From Nocardiopsis sp. N85 (lineage in GTDB: Bacteria; Actinomycetota; Actinomycetes; Streptosporangiales; Streptosporangiaceae), in assembly GCF_028882275.1 (NCBI RefSeq), contig NZ_JARBUT010000009.1:124001-188000 (forward strand): DNA of 64,000 nucleotides. Direction: 5' to 3'. The translations under genes were made by a program, and so were the position numbers. This document shows positions 10,800 to 20,200 of this stretch, in pieces. Under the pieces are notes generated by a model. The model ran no database searches. It was not told the DNA's origin and worked only from the letters and a program-made list of their open reading frames with translations. The first letter of the stretch is position 1; each line of letters starts with the position of its first letter.

Positions 10800-11369
10800 C
10801 TGCTCGACACCTCCGCAAAACCCTCGGATTTCCCGATCCCGGGGGATCGGCTGCCTGGACCGCGCGGACCCGTCGACCGTGCGATCGGACCGCGAACGGG
10901 AGAACGTCGAGGGCGCGGTGCCGAATGTGATCGGGGGGATCCACGGCCCTCGGGAGTCACGTCCCACGACTCCTCTCGGCCGCTGTCACGGCTCAAGCAT
11001 AGGACACACCGGTGCGGGCGCAACGGCCGACGGGGAGGGGGCCGCGCGCGACCATGGAAGGTAAATAATAGGCCACCGGGGGCCATCGTTCGGGAAGACC
11101 ATTGGTTTTCCTCGGACGTTTTTCCCTGAATTACTAAGGATGGAGATGCTTGTCCGGTTTGGACTCGCGACTCGGAAACAGATCTGTCATATGTCCGAAA
11201 CGTCCCTTTCGCCTTGTTGACCTGCGGTGATGGTGGTGCTCAAGTAAACGATGCACCCCCGAGGTTTTATCAACAGCGCACCGGGAGAGGGGTTGACAGT
11301 CCGCTCAGAACAAGTGGAATGGGTGGAGGTCACCGTCCAGGCCATCTTCAACCAGGAGTGTGAGCGAGA
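10800..11369. other. Divergent intergenic region, phosphatase / small helical protein
   Basis: A 570-bp spacer, noticeably more AT-rich from about 11060 to 11280. It must carry both divergent promoters. One candidate is TTGACA at 11293-11298 with TGGAAT at 11315-11320 (16-bp spacing), 50 bp before the downstream ATG. A 24-codon frame at 11146-11220 with a good ribosome site is discussed in findings. Confidence 0.45.
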
Positions 11370-11657
11370 ATGCTCCAGACCTTCCCGGTCCAGGATCTAC
11401 GGCGGATCTCGGCACGTCTGCACGACGAGTTCAACGGTCTGTCCCACCGCTGCGTCGAGCAGTGCGTCAGCGACACCTGGCACTGCATCGAACATCTGGG
11501 CATCGCGGTCACACCGCACCTGGTCGAGCGGGTCGCCCGCGAACACCTGGAGGCGATGATCAACTCCGTGCCGCCCTCGCAGATCACCCGGAAGACCACC
11601 AGGCGACAGAGCACGACACTGTTCACGGGACACCGGGCCGTGCCACAACCGCACTGA
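11370..11657 (+). CDS. Small helical protein, possible three-helix-bundle family
   Basis: A 95-residue protein of unknown function. It is predominantly helical (LRRISARLHDEFNGLSHRCV, CVSDTWHCIEHLGIAVT, LVERVAREHLEAMI), with a basic, probably disordered tail. The layout recalls actinobacterial proteins annotated with a three-helix-bundle dimerization domain, but I am not certain of that family. The ATG at 11370 is preceded by GGAGTGTGAG. A possible TTGACA promoter lies 70 bases upstream. Confidence 0.6.
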   Translation: MLQTFPVQDLRRISARLHDEFNGLSHRCVEQCVSDTWHCIEHLGIAVTPHLVERVAREHLEAMINSVPPSQITRKTTRRQSTTLFTGHRAVPQPH

Positions 11658-11798
11658 CCCGTCGCATCACGAGGATGAGGGGCGCGCCCGCCGGGACGCG
11701 CCCCGTTTCCGTCCCGGCAAGCAGGGACGAACCGCGAGAAACCATGCGAAAACACCGGAGCGTGAGTCCCGGCCCCGAGGCTGTCATACGCTCGGATC

Positions 11799-13457
11799 GT
11801 GCCCTCCCCTACACCTCCCTCAGCCGCGAACCCGGAACCGGTTCCCGGAGCCGTCTTCGACGAGATGCTCCGCGCCGCCAGGGCGCTGTTGGCCATGCGG
11901 CATCCGCTCGACGCCGAGATCGCCTTCAGCGAACTGCTCGGCACCTGGTGGGGCGAACGCGTGCCCGGCCTCGACGTCGAGCGTCTGCTCGGCGAGGGCC
12001 TGATCACCCACGCCGCGGCCTCCGGCAAACCGGCCGGCCTCGGCGTCCTGGCCGCGATCGCCGCCCTGGGCACCGCGCCCGATCGGCGCCTGCTCGCCGA
12101 GCAGGGGATGATCGCGCTGCGCGAACAGGGCCTCCAGGTACCCGAATGGGCGTCCCAGCTGGGCCGGGTCGTGCCGCTGGCCGCCTATGTCAACAGCGAC
12201 CTGTTCGGGGACACCGACGACGTGGTGTGCGTGTTCGGTCGGGGGGAGAGCACCCCCGTCCCGGAACCCGAGCACGCCCTCATCCTGGTGGTGGACCACA
12301 ACGCCGGCGGCGTGCTGCGCGACGCCTGGGTCACCACCAAGGTCGAGCGGCTCCTGGAGGGGTGCCGGGAACGGGCCGCCACCGACGAGTTCACGCGGTT
12401 CGCCGAACTGGACCCCGCCCAGGCCCGGGTGCGGCTGGTCCGCGCGCTGCGCGTCACCGAACGGGTCATCGGGGGCGGCGGCGCGGACGCCCTGCCCCTG
12501 CCCGCGGGTCTGACCGCCGCCGATCTGACGGGCGGTTCCCTGGCCGCCCACTTCGCGCTGGCCAACGCCCGGGTGCGGGCGCTGCCCGAGCCCCGCGAGG
12601 ACGCCGCCGGGGAGGTTCTCCCGGTGTGGCGACGCGATCGTCGGGCGGTGCTGGCCGCCCGGTTCCTGGCCTCCGACGAGGCCGCGGAGCTGTCGGACTC
12701 CTACACGGCGAGCCGGTGCGCCGACCACATCATCGCCTACGGCTGCGACGTGGACGCCGGTCGGCCCATGCGCGTGAGCCCGCGCAAGGTGGAGGCCTTC
12801 CTGCTGCGCTGGCTCCCGGGGCGGGTGGTCCTGCTACCGGAGGAGCAGGAGGCCATGCCGCACGTGCTGGCGGCGTGGGTGCGCTGGGCCGGCCCGCGCA
12901 CCGGTCTGCCGGAGGTCGCCGTGGGGGCGACCCTGGACACGGTGTGGGAGTCCATCGCCGAGTTCACCCGGGTCTACCGGGACCCGGCCCGGCCCTTGGG
13001 GCTGCGTCAGGAGGCGGTGCGCCGGCTGCTGCCCGACGGCGACTTCTCCGCACTGGCCCGGCGCATGTTCGCGTTCCCGCTGTTGACCAGCGAACTGGTC
13101 AGCGGAGCGCTTGAGGAGTTCGACCCGGCGACCCCGCAGGGACGACGGGCCCTCCTGCGCCTGGACCACTACGGCGAGTACGAGGCGGCCACCCCGCACA
13201 ACGGCCGCCACTCCACCGGGCGGGACCACTGGTACCGGCCGGTGACCGGGGACGACCCGGATCGGGAACGGGAGCTGGCCCGACACGAACGGCTGGCCGA
13301 ACGCCTGTGGTTCGGGCGTCCGGCGGAGCTGTGGGCGGCGGCCCGGCGGCTGCTCGACCAGGGCCGGGACCGATCCGCGGTCCTGGCCGCCCTGGGCGAG
13401 GTGCTGGACGCGGCCTCCGACAACGCCGACCTGCGCCGCCGTCTCGACGCCCTCTGA
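11799..13457 (+). CDS. Conserved hypothetical protein, 552 aa
   Basis: Function not recognised. It starts at GTG 11799 in open codon-biased sequence. It is soluble, with no signal peptide or membrane segment. The first 60 residues (FDEMLRAARALLAMRHPLDAEIAFSELLGTWWGE) and the C-terminal 40 residues (ELWAAARRLLDQGRDRSAVLAALGEV) look helical and hint at a helical-repeat fold. A central segment VCVFGRGESTPVPEPEHALILVVDHNAGGVLRD is the most distinctive part. I have seen this layout only as an uncharacterised actinobacterial protein. It stands alone and is convergent with the phosphatase gene that follows. Confidence 0.75.
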   Translation: MPSPTPPSAANPEPVPGAVFDEMLRAARALLAMRHPLDAEIAFSELLGTWWGERVPGLDVERLLGEGLITHAAASGKPAGLGVLAAIAALGTAPDRRLLAEQGMIALREQGLQVPEWASQLGRVVPLAAYVNSDLFGDTDDVVCVFGRGESTPVPEPEHALILVVDHNAGGVLRDAWVTTKVERLLEGCRERAATDEFTRFAELDPAQARVRLVRALRVTERVIGGGGADALPLPAGLTAADLTGGSLAAHFALANARVRALPEPREDAAGEVLPVWRRDRRAVLAARFLASDEAAELSDSYTASRCADHIIAYGCDVDAGRPMRVSPRKVEAFLLRWLPGRVVLLPEEQEAMPHVLAAWVRWAGPRTGLPEVAVGATLDTVWESIAEFTRVYRDPARPLGLRQEAVRRLLPDGDFSALARRMFAFPLLTSELVSGALEEFDPATPQGRRALLRLDHYGEYEAATPHNGRHSTGRDHWYRPVTGDDPDRERELARHERLAERLWFGRPAELWAAARRLLDQGRDRSAVLAALGEVLDAASDNADLRRRLDAL

Positions 13458-13632
13458 CCCGGACCCGACCGGACCCGGGGAGCGCTCCGGCCCCGACGAA
13501 CGGGCGCCGGGTTCCGGGGGCCGAGACGGCCGTCGCGACCCCCGTCCGCCCCTGGGGGTCCCGACGGGAGAGCGGCGGCCTCACGCCTCGGAGGCGTCCC
13601 CCCGCCGGCCTTCGGAGCCCCGTGCGCGCCCT

Positions 13633-13646
13633 CGCCCCCCGGGGCG
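13633..13646. terminator. Weak hairpin between convergent genes
   Basis: Short palindrome CGCCCC-CC-GGGGCG just beyond the stop of the tyrosine phosphatase gene (13656). It could terminate it; the stem is only six pairs. Confidence 0.35.
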
Positions 13647-13655
13647 CGCCCCCGC

Positions 13656-14453
13656 TCAGGAGATCATGCGTTCGCGCAGGGACTCCACGGTGGCGGAGGA
13701 CAGGCCCAGGCCGTCGGACACATAACCGTCGAAGGACCCGTACACCTCGTCGACGTGGGTGAAGGCGGTCTCCAGGTACTCGGCGCGCACGCGGGCCATC
13801 GGTGCGACCTCCTCCCACGTCAGGCCGCTGTGCTCCGACAGCATGCGCATCCACTTGTCGGTGTTCTCCTGCCGCTCGTTGCTGGCCAGGTAGTCGGCGA
13901 CGACGACCGTGCGGTCCACGCCCAGGAGGCTGAGCAGCAGTGCGGCGCCCCAGCCGGTGCGGTCCTTGCCGGCACTGCAATGGAAGACCAGGGCGGTGGG
14001 ACCCTTGGCGGCGCGTTCCACCAGGTCGCGGTAGCCGGTGAGGGCGATCTCGTCGGTGACCAGCTCACGGTAGACGGCGAACATGAAGCGTTCGGCGGCG
14101 CCGTCGGCGAACATGGCGCGGGCGCGTTCGCGGTCCATGAGGGCCTCGGAGAAGTTCCCCCCGGCCGCCCGGGGACCCTGCACGGAGACGGCGGTGTAGG
14201 CGGCGCCTTCGGGGGTGATGTCCGGCAGGTTCACGCGTTCGTGCTCGGTGCGCAGGTCGATGAGCTGGCGGATGCCCAGACCGTTGTAGACCGGCAGGTC
14301 CGGCTCGGAGATGGTGTGCAGCGCGTCCGAACGGTACAGCATGCCGTGGCGGACCGTGCCTCCCCCTGCGGCGCGGTGGCCGCCGAGGTCGCGGAAGTTG
14401 GGGGCGCTGGAGAGGATGAAACCGTCGTTCGTCACGAAAACGACGATACCCAT
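13656..14453 (-). CDS. Tyrosine-specific protein phosphatase (Y_phosphatase3 type)
   Basis: A 265-residue protein with the P-loop HCSAGKDRTGWGAALLL (about residues 150-166), the C(x)5R signature of cysteine phosphatases, here in the bacterial MptpB/LipA-like form. Upstream hallmarks NFRDLGGHRA and LYRSDALH, and a downstream DYLASNERQ segment, fit the same family, which dephosphorylates phosphotyrosine and sometimes phosphoinositides. The ATG at 14453 has GGAG six bases upstream. It follows the nucleotidyltransferase gene by 43 bases on the same strand and may share its transcript. Confidence 0.85.
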   Translation of the reverse strand: MGIVVFVTNDGFILSSAPNFRDLGGHRAAGGGTVRHGMLYRSDALHTISEPDLPVYNGLGIRQLIDLRTEHERVNLPDITPEGAAYTAVSVQGPRAAGGNFSEALMDRERARAMFADGAAERFMFAVYRELVTDEIALTGYRDLVERAAKGPTALVFHCSAGKDRTGWGAALLLSLLGVDRTVVVADYLASNERQENTDKWMRMLSEHSGLTWEEVAPMARVRAEYLETAFTHVDEVYGSFDGYVSDGLGLSSATVESLRERMIS

Positions 14454-14496
14454 TGCCGCTCCGGCGCCCCTCGGCCGGTGGCCGCGGTCGAGGCGG

Positions 14497-15237
14497 TCAG
14501 CCGACCTCCTGCCCCGGCCGCATGGCGGTGATCTGCTCTCCCGCCTCCTTGACGTCCTTCGCGGTGTCCACACCGCGCCAGAAACCCGTGATGCGGTAGG
14601 CGGTGAGCCGTCCCTCTCCGGCCAGGTCGGGGAAGGTCGACGACTCGTGGTCGCCCTTGACCGGCAGGAGCCGGGTGATACCGGGCTCGAACAGGTAGAC
14701 GCCGGCGTTGATCCACACCGGCAGCAACGGGCTCTGGGTGAACCCCTCGATCCGGTCCTCGTCGTCGACGTCGACGATGCCCCAGGTGGTGCGGAACTGG
14801 GCGAGGGCCAGCGTGGCCAGACCGCCCTTGGCACGGTGGTGGGCGGTCATCTCGTCCAGGGGGAACCAGGTGAGGACGTCACCGTTGAGCGCGAAGTAGG
14901 GGGCGTCCGGGTCGGCGAGACCCTGGGAGGCGTAACGCAGTGCCCCGCCCCGGCCGAGGGGTTCGTCCTCCACCAGGAGGGTGATCCCGGGTCCGCCGGG
15001 GCGGGCGTCCAGGTACTCGCGCAGCACGTCGGCCTTGTAGCCGCAGGAGACCACGACGTGTTCGACGCCGTGACCAGCCAGCCATTCCAGTTGGTAGTCG
15101 ATGATGGGCCTGCCGGCCACCTCCACCATCGCCTTGGGGCGGGTGTCGGTGTAGGGCCGCAGCCGGGTGGCCTGCCCGCCGGCCAGGATCAACGCCTGGG
15201 TGACGGGGGGCGCGGGGGTCGGGGATGAAGCGGTCAT
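14497..15237 (-). CDS. Sugar-1-phosphate nucleotidyltransferase
   Basis: A 246-residue NTP_transferase-fold enzyme that makes NDP-sugars from a sugar 1-phosphate and an NTP. The nucleotide loop is LILAGGQATRLRPYT (about 15-29), with the following RPKAMVEVAGRPIIDYQ and the metal-binding LNGDVLTWF (about 117). The family usually has G-T in the loop where this has A-T. The length fits the short mannose-1-phosphate guanylyltransferase / glucose-1-phosphate thymidylyltransferase-like group without a C-terminal helix domain; which sugar is unknown. The ATG at 15237 has GGAAGG five bases upstream. A phosphatase gene follows closely. Confidence 0.82.
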   Translation of the reverse strand: MTASSPTPAPPVTQALILAGGQATRLRPYTDTRPKAMVEVAGRPIIDYQLEWLAGHGVEHVVVSCGYKADVLREYLDARPGGPGITLLVEDEPLGRGGALRYASQGLADPDAPYFALNGDVLTWFPLDEMTAHHRAKGGLATLALAQFRTTWGIVDVDDEDRIEGFTQSPLLPVWINAGVYLFEPGITRLLPVKGDHESSTFPDLAGEGRLTAYRITGFWRGVDTAKDVKEAGEQITAMRPGQEVG

Positions 15238-15641
15238 CGGGATCCTTCCGAGGGGACCTCGGCCGTCCGGCCGGGTGGAGATCGGGCCTCTGCGGAGCAG
15301 GATGGGGAACGGCGGTCCGCCTCGGAGAGGACCGTCTCCCACCGGTTCGGCGAAACCCGCACATCCGCACCTGCGCCGGCGCTGACTCGTTCCGCGACCC
15401 GGGCGGGGGCCGGGCCCCGGTCGGTCCACCGCCGGGCCCGCGGGATGTGATGTCCGTGGAGCCCGTGTGAGACCGATGCGGTACCCCGTCCCCGCCGTTG
15501 ATCCGGGTCGGCGGCCGGCCGCGGCGCGGAGGACCCGACCTGTGAGGGAAGGTCCCCCCCGCTTCGGCCGGGAGAGAAGTCAAGGTCGGACACTAGCAGT
15601 ACGCGAAGATCCGCGTCCGGTGCCCCGTGGACCGTTCGCCG
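15238..15641. other. Intergenic region upstream of the nucleotidyltransferase
   Basis: A 404-bp spacer between two minus-strand genes. Short overlapping frames on both strands have no ribosome sites or recognisable products. TTGACT is present on the minus strand near 15580, without a clear -10 partner. I see no other structure. Confidence 0.5.
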
Positions 15642-18080
15642 TCACGTCTGCTGGGTGACCTCCGCGTAGGCGGAACGGACGTCGGCGCTGGTGAGCACGG
15701 TGAGTTCGGCGGCGGTCGCCTCGTCGCCCACCTCCTGGGAGACCCGCAGGTCGCGCTGGGAGCACGCCTTCTCGAACAGGGAGCGGGCGAACCGGCCGTT
15801 GCCGAGTTCGTCGATCCAGCCCTCCTCGCACACGTGGGAGAAGATGCTGCGCAGGTCCTCCACGGCGATGTCGTCGAAGGCGTCGCCGGTGCGGGCGGCC
15901 AGCGTCTCGGCGATCTCGGTGAGTTCGTCGGCGGTGTAGGAGGGGAACCGCACCCGGACGTTGAACCGTGAGGCCAACCCCGAGTTGGAGGCCAGGAACC
16001 GTTCCATCTCGGCGGGGTAGCCGGCGAGCACCACCACCAGGCGGGACCGGTCGTCCTCGGCGCGCTTGAGGAGGGTCTGCACGGCCTCGTTGCCGAAGGC
16101 GTCGCCGCCGCTGTAGCCGGGGTTGACGAGCGCGTAGGCCTCGTCGACGAACAGCACCCCGCCCAGGGCCCGGTCGACGAGCCGGTTCGTCTTGATGGCC
16201 GTGGCGCCCAGGTGTTCGCCGACCAGGTCCGCGCGCTGGGCCTCCACGACGTCGGCGCGGGCCAGCATGCCCAGCGCGGCGAAGACCCGGCCCAGCACCC
16301 GGGCGACGGTGGTCTTGCCGGTGCCGGGCGGACCGGAGAAGACGAAGTGCCGCATGGGCGCGTGGTTGAGCAGGCCCTGCTCCTCGCGCAGCCGGGCCAC
16401 CCGCAACTGGGCGACCAGGGAGCGGACCTGGGACTTGACCGGTTCCAGGCCGATCATGGAGTCGAGTTCGGCCAGGGCCTCCTCGATGCCGGGCGCCTCG
16501 CCGAATCCGGGCAGGCGCGCGGTCAACTCGTCATAGGCGGTGACGACGTCGGCGGCCCGCAGGGTGATGAGGTCCTCGGCCTCGGGGCGGGGCGCGGGGC
16601 GGTCGCCCGCCACCCCGGTGGTGACCACCCGCACGTCGCGGGCCTGCGCCGCCTTCTCCACCAGGGATCGGGCGAAGCGGCCGTTGCCCAGGTCGTCGAC
16701 CGCTTCCCGCTGCACGGTCTGGTCCAGTCTTCGCCGCAGGGTCCGGACCGCCTCGGGGTCCAGGACGTCGCCGCGCTGGCGGACCAGGGACTCGGCGATC
16801 CGGAACAGTTCGTCGGCGGTGTAGCTGGGGAAGGTGATGCGGGTGGCGAAGCGTGAGGCCAGACCGGGGTTGGAGGACAGGAAGGCGTCCATCTCCTTCT
16901 CGTAGCCGGCCAGGACGATGACGAGCCGCTCCCGGTCGTCCTCGGCGCGCTTGAGGAGGGTCTGCACGGCCTCGTTCCCGAACCGGTCGCTCTGCCCGTC
17001 GCCCTCGTTGACGAGGGAGTAGGCCTCGTCGATGAACAGCACCCCGCCCAGGGCGCTGTCGATGAGCTCGTTGGTCTTGATGGCGGTGGCGCCCAGGTAC
17101 TCCCCCACCAGATCGGCGCGTTGGGCCTCCACGACGCGGGCGGTGGGCAGCAGGCCGAAGGAGTGGAAGATCGTGGCCAGGGTGCGGGCCACGCTCGTCT
17201 TGCCGGTTCCGGGAGGTCCGGAGAAGACCAGGTGGCGCAGGGGGCGTTCGACCGGGAAGCCGGCGTCGGCGCGCAACCGCGCCGCCTCGATGGACGCGGC
17301 CAGTCCCCGGACCTGCTGCTTGACCGGGTCCAGGCCGATCATCGCCTCCAGTTCGGCCAGGGCCTCGTCGACGGGGACCGGCTCCGCGTCGTCGTCGGGG
17401 ACGGCGCGTTCGCGGGAGGAGCCCACGGGGCGGGCGTTGTCGGCGCGGCCCTGTGCGCGTTCGGTGCGGGGACGTCGGCTGACGGGAGGGGGATCGCTGC
17501 GTGCGCTCTCCCGGGCGGCGCTCGCCTCCCGTCGGATCTGGCGGGAGGCGGACAGCCGCCACAGCAGGCAGGCTCCCGCCGCGACGTAGAGCGCCCCGAT
17601 GCCCCAGCCCGAGGGCAGGGCGGTGGTGATCATGCCGACCAGGGCCAGGGAGAAGCCGCCGATGAGACCGGCGGTGAGGGACAGGGCCGCGGTGTGCCAG
17701 ACGGGGAACTCGCGTACGGCGGTGGCGGCCAGGACCACCAGCAGGGGCAGGGGCGGCACCAGCAGGGTGACGGGTTCGCCGGGGAGCGGTATCTGGAAGA
17801 GGGGGACGGCGACCGCGAGCCAGACCAGGCACACGATGACGGTGACGAAGGCGTCGGCGGAGCGCATCAGGGCGGCGAAGAGCAGGAGCAGGGCGAGGGC
17901 GACGGTGACCGCGGTGGGCACGGGCACCGAGGCGACCAGGGCGACGACGGCCACGACGGTGAGCACGACCACGCCGCCGACCAGGCGTCTGCCCAGGGGA
18001 ACGGCCTGGTAGCGGCCGCGCAGTCGGTCCAGGCCGGAGGGTCCGGAGACCGCGGTACCGGGGCGCGTGTCGCGCGTCAT
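15642..18080 (-). CDS. Membrane-anchored tandem AAA+ ATPase (CbxX/CfqX type)
   Basis: An 812-residue protein. Residues about 33-185 contain several hydrophobic helices (LVGGVVVLTVVAVVALVASV and others, about five to six segments). A charged linker (about 190-235) follows, then two CbxX/CfqX-family AAA+ modules. Module 1 (about 240-500) has Walker A GPPGTGKTSVA and Walker B GGVLFIDEAYSL; module 2 (about 530-790) has GPPGTGKTTVA and GGVLFVDEAYALV. Both have intact catalytic acids and arginine-rich sensor regions (GNGRFARSLVEKA, GNGRFARSLFEKA). The family includes Rubisco activase CbxX, SpoVK and the ATPase domain of EccA. The membrane domain fused to two active rings is unusual. The ATG at 18080 has GGAAGGGG six bases upstream. 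Confidence 0.82.
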   Translation of the reverse strand: MTRDTRPGTAVSGPSGLDRLRGRYQAVPLGRRLVGGVVVLTVVAVVALVASVPVPTAVTVALALLLLFAALMRSADAFVTVIVCLVWLAVAVPLFQIPLPGEPVTLLVPPLPLLVVLAATAVREFPVWHTAALSLTAGLIGGFSLALVGMITTALPSGWGIGALYVAAGACLLWRLSASRQIRREASAARESARSDPPPVSRRPRTERAQGRADNARPVGSSRERAVPDDDAEPVPVDEALAELEAMIGLDPVKQQVRGLAASIEAARLRADAGFPVERPLRHLVFSGPPGTGKTSVARTLATIFHSFGLLPTARVVEAQRADLVGEYLGATAIKTNELIDSALGGVLFIDEAYSLVNEGDGQSDRFGNEAVQTLLKRAEDDRERLVIVLAGYEKEMDAFLSSNPGLASRFATRITFPSYTADELFRIAESLVRQRGDVLDPEAVRTLRRRLDQTVQREAVDDLGNGRFARSLVEKAAQARDVRVVTTGVAGDRPAPRPEAEDLITLRAADVVTAYDELTARLPGFGEAPGIEEALAELDSMIGLEPVKSQVRSLVAQLRVARLREEQGLLNHAPMRHFVFSGPPGTGKTTVARVLGRVFAALGMLARADVVEAQRADLVGEHLGATAIKTNRLVDRALGGVLFVDEAYALVNPGYSGGDAFGNEAVQTLLKRAEDDRSRLVVVLAGYPAEMERFLASNSGLASRFNVRVRFPSYTADELTEIAETLAARTGDAFDDIAVEDLRSIFSHVCEEGWIDELGNGRFARSLFEKACSQRDLRVSQEVGDEATAAELTVLTSADVRSAYAEVTQQT

Positions 18081-18240
18081 CGGTGCCCCTTCCTGCGTGG
18101 GGGTCCGTGGGGAGACGGGCTCTCCGCCCGGGGGTTACGGGTCGGAGGGGCGTCGAGGGGTCGACGGCCACGCCTTCAGCCTTGCCCCAACCGCCCCCGG
18201 TTGTCCAGTACGGGGCGGCGTGTCGTCGCCGGGGGCCGGG

Positions 18241-18948
18241 TCACAACAGGGGGATCTGTCCCCCGGGACCGGGGCGGGACGTGCGCAGATGGCTCCACCG
18301 GGGCAGGCCGTCGAGGTAGGACCAGCTCATCCGGTGCTCGGGGGTGGGACCGTGTTCTTCCAGGTGGGCGCGGTGGACGGGCGAGGGGTACCCGGCGGCC
18401 CGCTCGAAGGCGTAGCCGGGGTGTTCCTCGGCGAGTTCGGCCATGTGCGCGTCGCGGCGCACCTTGGCCAGGATCGCGGCGGCGGCGACGCCGATACAGG
18501 TCAGGTCCCCCTTGACCTGGGTGCGGACGCGCCAGGGACGGCCGATGAAGTCGTGGGAGCCATCGAGGACGACGGCGTCGGGACGGACGGAGAGCCCCTC
18601 CAGGGCGCGGCGGGCCGCACGGCGCAGTGCCTCGGTCATGCCGACCTCGTCGATCTCGACGGCCGCCGACCAGCCGAAGGCGTGATCGGCCACCCAGGGT
18701 TCCAGGCGGGCGGCCAGGTCGCGGCGTCGCGCGGGGGTGAGGCGTTTGGAGTCGGTCAGGCCGGAGGGGGGCTCGCCCTCGCCGGGGACGGCGGCGCAGA
18801 CGAGGAGGGGGCCGGCCCAGGCCCCGCGACCGACCTCGTCCATTCCGGCGACGACGCGCGCGCCGGCGGCGCGGAGTTCGTCCTCCACCTCGTAGGTGGG
18901 GGCGGGCGGTGCGGGGGCCTTGGTCACGGTCCTGGATGTCGTCGGCAC
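18241..18948 (-). CDS. rnhB: Ribonuclease HII
   Basis: A 235-residue enzyme that nicks RNA-DNA hybrids, including single ribonucleotides left in DNA. The catalytic aspartate/glutamate motif is [14 protein letters not shown] (about residue 36). [18 protein letters not shown] and the C-terminal [21 protein letters not shown] follow in order and supply the other acidic residues. A short alanine/proline-rich N-terminal extension precedes the fold. It lies 10 bases downstream of the MFS gene stop on the same strand. Confidence 0.93.
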   Translation of the reverse strand: MPTTSRTVTKAPAPPAPTYEVEDELRAAGARVVAGMDEVGRGAWAGPLLVCAAVPGEGEPPSGLTDSKRLTPARRRDLAARLEPWVADHAFGWSAAVEIDEVGMTEALRRAARRALEGLSVRPDAVVLDGSHDFIGRPWRVRTQVKGDLTCIGVAAAAILAKVRRDAHMAELAEEHPGYAFERAAGYPSPVHRAHLEEHGPTPEHRMSWSYLDGLPRWSHLRTSRPGPGGQIPLL

Positions 18949-18958
18949 GTCCCCCAGC

Positions 18959-20143
18959 CTAAGACCGTACGGCGGCCTCCGGTGCCGGTTCGCGAAGGGA
19001 ACGGGACAGCCCCACGGCGACGACGAGGGCGACCATGGTGGTGAGGGAGGCGGCCGTGAGGAGCGCGGGCTGCCCGATCACGGCCAGTGCCGTGCTCCCG
19101 ATGGCGAAGCCGACGTTCTGGGTGGCGAAGGCCCAGGAGAAGTACCCGGCGCGCTGCGCGGGGGGAACGGCGACGTCGATCATGTGCGAGCGCAGGCCCA
19201 GGAGCGCGGCCACCGGGAGCCCGCTCAGGAGCAGGGCCGCCGCGGCGAGGGGCAGGGGCGGCCCGGAGGCCAGCAGCAGACAGCCCGCCACGAGCAGGGC
19301 CACCGCGCCGAAGGCCCACAGGGCCTCGTGCCGCCCGGGGGTCCGAGCGGCGTCGAGGTACCCGCCGACGACGCTGGCGATGGAAAGCAGGAGGAAGACG
19401 ATCCAGGCCAGACCGACGTCGAGGCCGTAGGAGGTGATCAGAGCGGTGGCGCCCACCTCGACGGTGGCGAAGTACACGCCGATCGCGGCGCCGAAGACGA
19501 TCCACGCGACGGCGGCCGTGTTCCACCGGAGCCGGGACCCCCGGCGGTCGATATCGGTCTCCGGGGAGGGCAGTCCGGTGAAGGGGAGCACCGCGACGGC
19601 GATCAGGCTGACCAGTGCCATGGCGGCGATGGGGCCGAGTGGGTGCAGGGGCGCGGTCGCGGCGACGACGAGCGGCGCGAGGAAGATGAGCAGGTCCATG
19701 AAGGTCACGTCGACCGTGGAGGCGGAGCGGCCGGCGTTCTCGGGCACGGTGTACGGCAGCAGGGAGCGGATCACTCCCCCGGATCCGGCGATGACCGTGC
19801 CGGCCAGGGCCGCCCCGAGATACCAGGTCCACACGGGCTGTCCGGTGCCGATGGCGGCCCAGAGCACGAGCCAGAGCAGGCCGTGGGCGGCCATCTGGAC
19901 GCCCAGGACACGGCGGGCCGGCCGGCCACCGACGATCCGGGCGGCGATGGGGGTGGCCGCGAGGGTGCCGACCACGTGGCAGGTGGTCATGAGGGCGCCG
20001 GTGTCGATGCGTCCGGTGAGCATGAGGGAAGTGGTGGTCGTGGCGACGGCGACCATGAGGGCCGGGGCCCGGCACAGGGCGGCGACCAGGGAGTAGGACC
20101 AGAAACGGCGGGAGGTGAGGGTCTCCCTGAGGGGTGAGGTCAT
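18959..20143 (-). CDS. MFS transporter, 12-TM type
   Basis: A 394-residue integral membrane protein with about twelve hydrophobic segments and short cytoplasmic loops rich in Arg ([13 protein letters not shown] after TM2, a motif A-like loop). It fits the drug/metabolite exporter branch of the major facilitator superfamily; the substrate is unknown. I chose the ATG at 20143; a TTG nine bases upstream is possible. There is no ribosome site upstream, so the mRNA may be leaderless. It diverges from a CGNR regulator across a perfect inverted repeat, which suggests that regulator controls it. rnhB follows by 10 bases and may be co-transcribed. Confidence 0.8.
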   Translation of the reverse strand: MTSPLRETLTSRRFWSYSLVAALCRAPALMVAVATTTTSLMLTGRIDTGALMTTCHVVGTLAATPIAARIVGGRPARRVLGVQMAAHGLLWLVLWAAIGTGQPVWTWYLGAALAGTVIAGSGGVIRSLLPYTVPENAGRSASTVDVTFMDLLIFLAPLVVAATAPLHPLGPIAAMALVSLIAVAVLPFTGLPSPETDIDRRGSRLRWNTAAVAWIVFGAAIGVYFATVEVGATALITSYGLDVGLAWIVFLLLSIASVVGGYLDAARTPGRHEALWAFGAVALLVAGCLLLASGPPLPLAAAALLLSGLPVAALLGLRSHMIDVAVPPAQRAGYFSWAFATQNVGFAIGSTALAVIGQPALLTAASLTTMVALVVAVGLSRSLREPAPEAAVRS

Positions 20144-20151
20144 ACGGATCA

Positions 20152-20186
20152 ATGTAACGCATGACTATGACATTTATGCGTTACAT
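20152..20186. promoter_or_regulatory. Perfect inverted repeat between MFS and CGNR genes
   Basis: Arms ATGTAACGCAT (20152-20162) and ATGCGTTACAT (20176-20186) are exact reverse complements separated by 13 bp. They sit 9 and 15 bases from the two divergent starts, exactly where a repressor would block both promoters. TATGAC in the spacer may belong to a -10 element. Confidence 0.7.
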
Positions 20187-20200
20187 GAGATCATGGGGGA

